From contig DATFDL010000318.1 in assembly GCA_035252155.1 (NCBI GenBank), positions 1-10,127 of the forward strand: a DNA stretch of 10,127 bases, written 5' to 3'. Origin of the DNA: JAICLL01 sp035252155 (GTDB lineage Bacteria; Planctomycetota; Planctomycetia; Pirellulales; JAICIG01). This document shows, in pieces, positions 1 through 5,021 of the stretch; within the stretch, counting starts at the first letter, position 1; each line of letters begins with the position of its first letter. The notes beneath the pieces are model-generated. The model saw nothing but the letters and a program-made list of their open reading frames with translations. It was not told the origin of the DNA and ran no database searches. The position numbers were made by a program, and so were the translations under genes.

Positions 1-77
1 GAACGCCCTCCGTGGCGTTCCGCAGAGGGCGAGTTGACGTCGAATCGCAGTTGACGGAACGCCACGGAGGGCGTTCC
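1..77. repeat. Inverted pair of REP-like palindromes
   Basis: The first 21 bases are repeated as a perfect reverse complement at 56-76, separated by 34 bases. Each arm is itself a hairpin. The right copy reads GGAACGCC (56-63), loop ACGGAG (64-69), GGCGTTCC (70-77). The left copy has GAACGCC (1-7), loop CTCCGT (8-13), GGCGTTC (14-20), and its outermost base lies outside the window. Two short imperfectly spaced palindromes in opposite orientation are the layout of REP/BIME elements, which are usually intergenic and mobilised by Y1-type REP-associated transposases. No such transposase is visible here. The element sits just upstream of hisH and probably separates it from the previous gene. Confidence 0.75.
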
Positions 78-160
78 CTACAGAGGTCGACGGGGACATC
101 ACGGTTTTGGTCCTCAAAACCGATCAGAGAGAATTATCGGCGCCCAGATTTGAAGAAGCT

Positions 161-784
161 ATGATCGCCATCATCGACTACGGCATGGGCAACCTGCGGA
201 GCGTGCAAAAAGGCTTTGAAAAGGTCGGGCACGCCGCGACGATCACCAGCGACCCGGCGGCGATCGCCGCCGCGGATCACGTGGTTCTACCGGGCGTGGG
301 CGCCTTTGGCGACGCCATGGAGGAGCTGCGCCGCCGCAAGTTGATCGAGCCGGTCCGCCGCGCGATCGACTCGGGTAAACCCTTCCTGGGCATCTGTCTT
401 GGCCTGCAATTGCTCTTCGACGTCGGCTATGAGAACGGCCGGCACGAAGGTCTGGGCGTGCTGCCGGGCGAGGTCGTGCGGTTCGATGTGCCGGCGGAAT
501 ACAAGGTGCCGCACATGGGCTGGAACCAGCTCGCGATTCGGCGGCCCGCGCCCTTGCTCAAAGGCATCGCCAATGGGGCGCACGTCTATTTTGTTCACTC
601 GTATTACGTGGTGCCGCGCGACCCGCAAGTCATCGCCGCCGAAACCAGCTATCCAACGCCGTTCACCTCGATGATCTGGCGCGACAACCTCTTCGCCACG
701 CAATTCCATCCCGAAAAGAGCCAAGCCGACGGGCTGAAGATGCTGCGGAACTTCGCCGAGTGTTCATCGCCGCCGTCAAAGTGA
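161..784 (+). CDS. hisH: Imidazole glycerol phosphate synthase subunit HisH (glutamine amidotransferase)
   Basis: This 207-residue protein is the glutaminase half of IGP synthase. It hydrolyses glutamine and passes ammonia to HisF, which converts PRFAR to imidazole glycerol phosphate and AICAR in cytoplasmic histidine synthesis. The class I amidotransferase signatures are all present: the N-terminal IAIIDYGMGN strand, PGVGAFGDAM (44-53), the nucleophile elbow GICLG with Cys79, HMGWN (118-122), YFVHSYY (143-149) and FHPEKSQ with His183 and Glu185 completing the triad. The length is normal for HisH. I start at ATG 161 because family members begin at this MIAIIDYGMGN; a TTG at 107 would add 18 unrelated residues. 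The upstream GAAGAAG is only a weak ribosome binding site. No hisA, hisF or hisB adjoins it: the next gene is convergent, and a repeat lies upstream. It is therefore either a lone his gene or the last gene of a unit that starts outside the window. Confidence 0.96.
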   Translation: MIAIIDYGMGNLRSVQKGFEKVGHAATITSDPAAIAAADHVVLPGVGAFGDAMEELRRRKLIEPVRRAIDSGKPFLGICLGLQLLFDVGYENGRHEGLGVLPGEVVRFDVPAEYKVPHMGWNQLAIRRPAPLLKGIANGAHVYFVHSYYVVPRDPQVIAAETSYPTPFTSMIWRDNLFATQFHPEKSQADGLKMLRNFAECSSPPSK

Positions 785-815
785 CCACGGACATCACCTT
801 AAATCGCGCTGCGAC

Positions 816-1157
816 TCAGCCGGGAGCTTGGGGAAATGGCCCCAACGTGAAGGTCACCTTACCGCCCTCGAATGCACGCAGCCAAACATCTCCAAACTCT
901 TCACCCATGCCCCGAACATAGAAGACGAAGTCGGGGTAATGGGAAGATACGTTTATCATGAGGTCTTCGATGTCTTCTGAGCACAGCCCGCAGAAATCTG
1001 TCTCGCCTTCGGGAGCCCAGCCACGAACGAAATCGTCGAGCTTGTCCTCCACGTCGTAGTTTTGGTCACTTAGCCACGATCGTACAATTGCCGAGACCTC
1101 GTCGATTTCGGGCGGCCCATCGGAGAAATCAAACCTGACGCGTGTGTAGTAGCTCAC
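816..1157 (-). CDS. Small acidic hypothetical protein, family not recognised
   Basis: The 113-residue product starts at GTG 1157 (VSYYTRVRFDF...) and ends at 816, converging on hisH with a 31-base gap. It has no signal peptide or membrane segment, so it is probably cytoplasmic. Visible features are an N-terminal YYTRVRFDF strand, a DGPPEIDEV helix start, a Cys56-x-x-Cys59 pair inside a DFCGLCSEDIEDL segment, and a C-terminal block DFVFYVRGMGEEFGDVWLRAF. That last block (hydrophobic strand, G-x-GEE-x-GD-x-W, aromatic strand ending in GGK) loosely recalls small immunity-like or antitoxin-like proteins, but I cannot name a family. The frame stays open far upstream, antisense to the ThuA-like gene, but that part is low-complexity and lacks protein character. 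GTG 1157 has no clear Shine-Dalgarno site; TTG 1193 would add 12 residues. The DNA looks less GC-rich than its neighbours, which hints at acquisition. Confidence 0.6.
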   Translation of the reverse strand: MSYYTRVRFDFSDGPPEIDEVSAIVRSWLSDQNYDVEDKLDDFVRGWAPEGETDFCGLCSEDIEDLMINVSSHYPDFVFYVRGMGEEFGDVWLRAFEGGKVTFTLGPFPQAPG

Positions 1158-1365
1158 GGCTAGGGAGTACGTTTTTTGGGCGTTGCCAGGCAAATGAATA
1201 CCGTTGCGGTTACTATACCAGATCCTTGGTGCTATGCTGGTGTTCCCTTGGTGAGATCGAATCAGGCTCGCCTCCCGAGCAACCTGGCAACGGAGGACCG
1301 CAGCGCCGCACGGCTGGAATTTGGCCGCTGATTGTGCGGAGGAGCCCCAGACAAGAGGAATCGTG
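1158..1365. promoter_or_regulatory. Divergent intergenic region with inverted and direct repeats
   Basis: This 208-base spacer lies between two divergently transcribed genes and must carry at least the promoter for the ThuA-like gene. It contains a perfect 10-bp inverted repeat, CGTTGCCAGG at 1181-1190 and CCTGGCAACG at 1283-1292. The left arm overlaps a short palindrome, TTGCC-A-GGCAA (1183-1193). Between the arms lie two copies of CCTTGGTG (1224-1231 and 1246-1253), 22 bases apart start to start, which is about two helical turns. These could be regulator sites. I could not find a sigma-70-type -35/-10 pair with normal spacing, so no promoter is placed. Confidence 0.35.
1353..1360 (+). promoter_or_regulatory. 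Ribosome binding site of the ThuA-like gene
   Basis: AAGAGGAA ends five bases before ATG 1366, a good match to the anti-Shine-Dalgarno sequence at the right distance. It supports 1366 over the upstream in-frame start at 1321, which would place 15 polar residues in front of the signal peptide. Confidence 0.7.
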
Positions 1366-2409
1366 ATGTCGCATCGCATGTTGTTTCTGTTCTTCGTCAT
1401 TTGTAGTGCCGCCGCCGCTGTCGCACGCGCGGATGATACATGGCTCAAGTTCGACGGCCAAACCGGCCCGGGCCAGGGCAAGAAAATCGTGCTTGTGTCG
1501 GGCGACGAAGAATATCGCTCGGAAGAAGCCTGCCCGATGCTGGCCAAAATCCTCAGCGTGCGGCATGGCTTCAACTGCACGGTCCACTTTGCCATCGACC
1601 CGGACACGGGCATCATCAACTCGAACAACGAGACCAACATCCCTGGCCTGGAGCAGCTCGGCGACGCCGATCTGATGCTCATCGCGACGCGCTTTCGCGA
1701 ACTGCCCGACGACCAGATGAAGCACGTCGTCGATTTTATCAATGCCGGCAAGCCGGTAATCGGGCTGCGCACCGCCACGCACGCCTTCAGCTATAGCCGG
1801 CATCCCGACAGTCCCTTTGCGGGCTGGAGCTACAATAGCTCGAAGTGGCCGGGCGGCTTCGGCCAGCAGATTCTGGGCGACACCTGGATCAGTCATCACG
1901 GCAACCACGGCCACGAGGCCACGCGCGGCGTGGTCAACGAGAAGCAGAAGGACAATCCCGTCTTACGAGGCGTAAACGACGTGTTTGGCCTAACCGACGT
2001 CTATGGCATCAAAAACCTTACGCCCGACGCGACGGTTTTGCTCTACGGTCAGGTTGTCTCGGGGATGAAGCCTTCCGATCCCGCGGTGCAAGGACCGAAA
2101 AACGACCCGATGATGCCATTGGCTTGGCTCAAAGATTTTCAGGCGCCCGGCGGCAAGCCCGGCCGGGCCTTTTGCACCACGATGGGCGCCTCGGTCGATT
2201 TTCAGAGCGAGGGGCTGCGGCGGCTGATCGTCAACGCCTGCTATGCCCTGGCCGGCCTGGAAAGCCAGATTCCCGCCAAGTCGAACGTGGATTTCGTCGA
2301 TCCATTCCAGCCGACGATGTTTGGCTTCAAGAACGACGATCATTGGAAGCAGAAGAAGCTCAAGCCGGGCGATTTCGCCCTGGGCGGGTCGTCGAGCGAG
2401 CGGCCGTAA
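1366..2409 (+). CDS. Exported ThuA-like domain protein
   Basis: This 347-residue protein opens with a Sec signal peptide: MSHR, a hydrophobic core at residues 5-19, and a likely cut after ARA (22). The mature part has the glutamine-amidotransferase-like fold of the ThuA family. Supporting segments are KKIVLVSGDEEYRSEEA (39-55), ADLMLIATRFRELPDDQ (101-117, the strand followed by an acidic loop), FINAGKPVIGLRTATHAF (124-141), LGDTWISHHGNHGHEATR (170-187) and the C-terminal AFCTTMGASVDFQSEGLRRLIVNACYALAG block (268-297). The family is named after a trehalose/disaccharide utilisation gene. In planctomycetes many secreted copies occur beside PVC haem-binding or dehydrogenase proteins; their reaction is not settled, although roles in sugar breakdown are often proposed. 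There is no Cys nucleophile elbow as in true amidotransferases. The nearest downstream gene is 341 bases away, so it is probably transcribed alone. The family call is strong; the substrate is unknown. Confidence 0.85.
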   Translation: MSHRMLFLFFVICSAAAAVARADDTWLKFDGQTGPGQGKKIVLVSGDEEYRSEEACPMLAKILSVRHGFNCTVHFAIDPDTGIINSNNETNIPGLEQLGDADLMLIATRFRELPDDQMKHVVDFINAGKPVIGLRTATHAFSYSRHPDSPFAGWSYNSSKWPGGFGQQILGDTWISHHGNHGHEATRGVVNEKQKDNPVLRGVNDVFGLTDVYGIKNLTPDATVLLYGQVVSGMKPSDPAVQGPKNDPMMPLAWLKDFQAPGGKPGRAFCTTMGASVDFQSEGLRRLIVNACYALAGLESQIPAKSNVDFVDPFQPTMFGFKNDDHWKQKKLKPGDFALGGSSSERP

Positions 2410-2750
2410 ACGGGTATTGGGGAAGAAAATCTAGAGAAACGTGGAAAACTAGGCTTTCCTCGGGTTGATGTAACCTTTCGATCGGCTCTGGCCACTGTTG
2501 CGCAAGTGCTTGCTGATTCTCCGACGCCAGAACGTCGTGGAGGATCACGGCGACAGTGAGAAAGAGGCATCTTCTGCTTCTGCAATCCTGCTGAGTCGGT
2601 CGACGCTCTAGGGCCGCCCGCGGCGAGCTGAATCGCAGGCTGCGAAACCATGCGCCCGCTCAGATCGTGCATGTCGTGTGAGCTTCTCGCGGCATTGTTT
2701 TGGCTCCGTGGCGGTTTTTCACACGCGACCGCTACTAAGCTAATAGAGCC
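2410..2750. other. 341-base gene-free stretch
   Basis: I find no supported gene here. The reading frames are short or only shadow the ThuA-like gene. A plus-strand frame at 2650-2775 could encode 41 residues but has no ribosome binding site or familiar motif. A weak GGAAA...TTTCC stem (near 2443-2460) follows the ThuA stop but has no T-run, so I do not call a terminator. The region should hold the end signal of the ThuA-like transcript and the promoter of the arylsulfotransferase-like gene. It could also be decayed coding DNA, but I recognise no remnant. Confidence 0.5.
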
Positions 2751-4142
2751 ATGTCGGCCATCCCCAGCGCAATGAGCACGGATCTCTGCCCAACTCGAAG
2801 GTCGATCAGCGGCGGCGCTTGGCGCAAGCGGGCGTCGGCGTGCCTGTCGATATTCGGCCTGGCGTCAATCAGCTACGTGCTGGGCGCGGGCGCGATGTTC
2901 TATCAGCTCCCCTCTTCACACAGTCTGGCGAATGCTTTCGTCGGGGCGCGCGCTTGGCAGCAATCCAAGTATGTCGATCGCGGCCTCGTGAGCCATGCCA
3001 CGCCAACAGCCGATGTCGATCGGCCGGAAAAGACCTTCGACGGCTTTACGTTCTACACCTACTTAAATACCTCCGACGCAAGGTGGGGCACACAAGCATT
3101 CCTGGTCAACATGCGGCGCGAACCGGTGCATCGCTGGGAAATTTGCCTTAAGGACATTTGGCCCAAGCCGCCTCATCTCGATACCAGCGTGCGCTATCCT
3201 TCGTCCAATTTCTTTGGCTCTTATCTTTATCCGAATGGAGACCTGCTGGTTACCTTTCACGGCGATGGCCAAACGGCCGGCTGCGGCCTGGCGAAAATCG
3301 ACGCGAACTCCAAGCTGCTGTGGGCCTACCCGGCCACTATTCACCACGACGTCGACGTGGCCGAAGACGGCACCATCTACGCCGTGCGGCAGGACTTTTT
3401 GTATGAGTCACCGCCGGGCATGAGGATGTGGAATCCCGCCTTGGTCGATTATGTGCTGACTCTCTCGCCCGAGGGCCAACCGCTGAGGGAGCCGATCTCC
3501 ATTATCGACGCGTTTCGCAATTCGCCCTATGCCGCTCTCTTGGCGCCGCTGGAAAAACCGCTGAGTGAGTACGCGCCGCCGCGGGGTTCGACGGCCCAGC
3601 AAGTGAGCTATGTCGCGGGCATGGATGCGCTGCACACCAATTGCGTCCGCGTGCTGCGTCGCGATCTGGCGGCGAAGTTCCCAAAATTCAAACCGGGCCA
3701 GGTCCTCATTTCGGTGCGCAACTTAAACGTCATCGCAGTGCTCGATCCTGACGAACGGCGCATCGTCTGGGCCACTCGTGGTCCCTGGCTGGGGCAGCAC
3801 GACCCCCAGTTTCTCGACAACGGTCGTCTGTTGATTTTCGACAACTTGGGCGCGCCGCGGGGCTCACGTCTGCTCGAGTTCGATCCCGAAACGCAAGCGA
3901 TACCGTGGTCTTACTCGGCAAGCGACCACGGCGGTTTTTACACCAGCGAGCGCGGCATGGGCCAACGTCTGCCGAACGGCAATACGTTTATCGTCAACAG
4001 CGAGGGGGGAAAGATGATCGAAGTCGCCCCTGACCAAGAGATCGTCTGGACCTGTTCGCTCGACGGCTATATCTCCGCCGGCAGGCGATATGCTTCCGCG
4101 GAACTCACTTTTTTACAGGAAGGTCAACGTGCACGCCCCTGA
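2751..4142 (+). CDS. Membrane-anchored arylsulfotransferase (ASST) family protein
   Basis: This 463-residue protein has a basic N-terminus (RRSISGGAWRKR), one hydrophobic segment at about 31-50 that acts as an uncleaved anchor or signal, and a long extracytoplasmic domain. From about residue 93 it resembles the arylsulfotransferase beta-propeller. Hallmarks are HHDVDVAEDGTIYAV (198-212), HTN (295-297) followed by VLISVRNLNVIAVLDP (318-333), W-x-x-RGPWLGQHDPQFLDNG (340-358) with His350, RLPNGNTFIVNSEGGKMIEV (406-425) and a C-terminal DGYISAGRRY (438-447). Bacterial ASSTs move sulfate from one phenolic ester to another through a sulfated histidine, without PAPS; His199, His295 and His350 are the candidates to align. 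True substrates in planctomycetes are unknown, and many such proteins may be non-enzymatic propellers. Start ATG 2751 has only a weak TAGAG upstream; ATG 2772 is possible. Its last 14 bases overlap the next gene. Confidence 0.8.
   Translation: MSAIPSAMSTDLCPTRRSISGGAWRKRASACLSIFGLASISYVLGAGAMFYQLPSSHSLANAFVGARAWQQSKYVDRGLVSHATPTADVDRPEKTFDGFTFYTYLNTSDARWGTQAFLVNMRREPVHRWEICLKDIWPKPPHLDTSVRYPSSNFFGSYLYPNGDLLVTFHGDGQTAGCGLAKIDANSKLLWAYPATIHHDVDVAEDGTIYAVRQDFLYESPPGMRMWNPALVDYVLTLSPEGQPLREPISIIDAFRNSPYAALLAPLEKPLSEYAPPRGSTAQQVSYVAGMDALHTNCVRVLRRDLAAKFPKFKPGQVLISVRNLNVIAVLDPDERRIVWATRGPWLGQHDPQFLDNGRLLIFDNLGAPRGSRLLEFDPETQAIPWSYSASDHGGFYTSERGMGQRLPNGNTFIVNSEGGKMIEVAPDQEIVWTCSLDGYISAGRRYASAELTFLQEGQRARP
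4117..4123 (+). promoter_or_regulatory. Ribosome binding site for the small membrane protein
   Basis: AGGAAGG lies inside the 3' end of the arylsulfotransferase-like gene, five bases before GTG 4129. It decides the start of the overlapping gene, because the upstream in-frame ATG at 4090 has no comparable site. It also indicates that the small frame is genuinely translated. Confidence 0.75.
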
Positions 4143-4368
4143 TTTGTTTCCCGGCCTGCTGGCCTATGTGGGCATTGGCGCCAGCCCGGAACTCATTCCC
4201 CACTTTGTAGCCCTGCTGAGTTTGTTGGGCGCGGCCGCCTTTGCCACGTTGCAGTGGCCCGTGTCGATGCTGTTGCGCTACGTGGCCCCGTCCCGCCGCC
4301 AAGCAGGTCGAAATGCCGGCGATACGTCACCCAAGAACGACGTTGCAGACGATCCCGGTGCGCCATAA
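4129..4368 (+). CDS. Small membrane protein overlapping the arylsulfotransferase-like gene
   Basis: This 79-residue protein starts at GTG 4129 behind a strong Shine-Dalgarno sequence. It begins VHAPDLFPGLLAYVGIG, followed by a hydrophobic segment at about residues 24-48 (PHFVALLSLLGAAAFATLQWPV), then SMLLRYVAPSRRQ. The tail from about 53 on is polar and charged, with RR near the membrane and an acidic end, so by the positive-inside rule the tail is probably cytoplasmic. I see one clear transmembrane helix and a weaker hydrophobic stretch before it (about 7-18). The start overlaps the upstream gene by 14 bases in another frame, which suggests translational coupling and a shared role, for instance anchoring or assisting the ASST-like protein. 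I recognise no family and assign no function. Confidence 0.65.
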   Translation: MHAPDLFPGLLAYVGIGASPELIPHFVALLSLLGAAAFATLQWPVSMLLRYVAPSRRQAGRNAGDTSPKNDVADDPGAP

Positions 4369-4411
4369 ACTAGGGTATTCCATGATGATTGGGCATCAAT
4401 GAGGAACTCTC

Positions 4412-4633
4412 GTGAGCGTGCAGTATACGGTGAGCGATGGCAAGTTGGTTCTGAACCTGGAGCCGGCCGAAGAAGGCGGTTATGTGGTGACTTCACCGCT
4501 GGATCCCGAACTGATCACTGAGGCTGACACGATCGAAGAGGCGTTCGCCAAGGCACGCGACGCGGCCCAGTGCCTTAAGCGATCTCGTGTAAAGCTATTG
4601 AGGCAGCTCTCATCGCAATCGGCGCGCGGTTGA
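4412..4633 (+). CDS. hicB: HicB-like antitoxin, single-domain short form
   Basis: This 73-residue protein starts at GTG 4412, with GAGGAA (4401-4406) five bases upstream. The sequence (YTVSDGKLVLNLEPAEEGGYVVTSPLDPELITEADTIEEAFAKARDA in order) follows the HicB N-terminal alpha/beta domain: a beta-hairpin, the EEGGYVV strand, a SPLDPEL loop, then the TIEEAFAKARDA helix that packs on the toxin. Longer HicB proteins have a C-terminal helix-turn-helix or ribbon-helix-helix DNA-binding domain. Here there is only a basic tail, LKRSRVKLLRQLSSQ, so autoregulation would need that tail, the HicA partner or another factor. The gene precedes hicA by nine bases, the antitoxin-first order found in this subfamily. 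It would neutralise HicA by forming a complex in the cytoplasm. Confidence 0.82.
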   Translation: MSVQYTVSDGKLVLNLEPAEEGGYVVTSPLDPELITEADTIEEAFAKARDAAQCLKRSRVKLLRQLSSQSARG

Positions 4634-4642
4634 GACGCACGA

Positions 4643-4834
4643 ATGAATCGGCGCCAATTTGAACGCCACCTCCGTAGTCACGGCTGCCAACTTCATCATC
4701 ACGGCGCCAAGCACGACGTTTGGATTAATCCGGCGAATCTTGCCCGCGCTCCAGTGCCGCGCCACACGCGGCTAAAGAGGGGCACGGTTCGTGGCATTTG
4801 CCGAATCCTTGGTATTCCGCCTCCGGGCTTTTAG
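4643..4834 (+). CDS. hicA: HicA-like toxin (predicted mRNA interferase)
   Basis: This 63-residue protein has the small double-stranded-RNA-binding-like HicA fold: MNRRQFERHLRSHGCQLHHHGAKHDVWINP, then PVPRHTRLKRGTVRGICRILGIP (described by position: residues 1-30 and 38-60). His24 in G-A-K-H-D-V-W corresponds to the conserved catalytic histidine of HicA ribonucleases, and the GTVRGICRILGIP helix is the usual C-terminal signature. HicA toxins cleave mRNA and tmRNA and halt translation until HicB is restored. ATG 4643 follows hicB by nine bases with only a weak ribosome binding site, which fits translational coupling and a toxin level kept below the antitoxin. All family landmarks look intact, so it is probably functional. 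The run HLHHHGAKH is unusually rich in His. Confidence 0.85.
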   Translation: MNRRQFERHLRSHGCQLHHHGAKHDVWINPANLARAPVPRHTRLKRGTVRGICRILGIPPPGF

Positions 4835-4861
4835 CCGCGTAGGGGCCATTCGCGACGCATG

Positions 4862-4879
4862 CCGGTCCTAACGGGCCGG
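4862..4879 (+). other. GC-rich hairpin downstream of hicA
   Basis: CCGGTCC, loop TAAC, GGGCCGG can form a 7-bp stem with one G-T wobble, 28 bases after the hicA stop. A second small stem, GCGGC-GCT-GCCGC, follows at 4886-4898. No T-run follows either, so this is not a standard intrinsic terminator. It may slow polymerase or protect the 3' end between hicBA and the large gene, or simply reflect the high GC content. Confidence 0.3.
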
Positions 4880-5011
4880 GCCGATGCGGCGCTGCCGCGC
4901 GCCCCATTTGCGGGCCGGCGAATCGGCGTCTACCATAGTATTGCCGCGGTGTGCGGGGCCGCCGCTGCGCCCGCCCGATGGCCGTTGACGTCCACACGGC
5001 TGAATTGAAAC

Positions 5012-5017
5012 GAGGAA
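5012..5017 (+). promoter_or_regulatory. Ribosome binding site of the giant PVC protein gene
   Basis: GAGGAA lies four bases before ATG 5022 and fixes the start at the first residue of a plausible export signal. The 187-base spacer upstream holds no promoter I would place with confidence. Confidence 0.6.
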
Positions 5018-5021
5018 TCTC

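Noticed and set aside
107..160. TTG start giving hisH an 18-residue N-terminal extension
   Set aside because: HisH proteins start at the first beta strand, which here begins with ATG 161; the extension has no homologous role.
785..815. Shared terminator between convergent hisH and the small minus-strand gene
   Set aside because: I found no clear stem with a T-run in the 31-base gap.
1183..1216. Possible promoter TTGCCA ... TACTAT upstream of the ThuA-like gene
   Set aside because: The spacing is 22 bases, well outside the usual 16-18, and planctomycete promoters are poorly defined.
1158..1778. Upstream extension of the minus-strand small gene, giving a 320-residue frame antisense to the ThuA-like gene
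   Set aside because: The extra 207 residues are Ser/Arg/Ala-rich shadow sequence opposite a well-supported gene. Protein-like character begins only near GTG 1157.
2340..2672. Minus-strand 110-residue frame covering the gene-free stretch after the ThuA-like gene
   Set aside because: It runs into the ThuA-like coding region, has low-complexity composition and matches no family I know. Decayed coding DNA remains possible.
2650..2775. Plus-strand 41-residue frame ending inside the arylsulfotransferase-like gene
   Set aside because: It has no ribosome binding site and no hydrophobic or domain pattern beyond chance.
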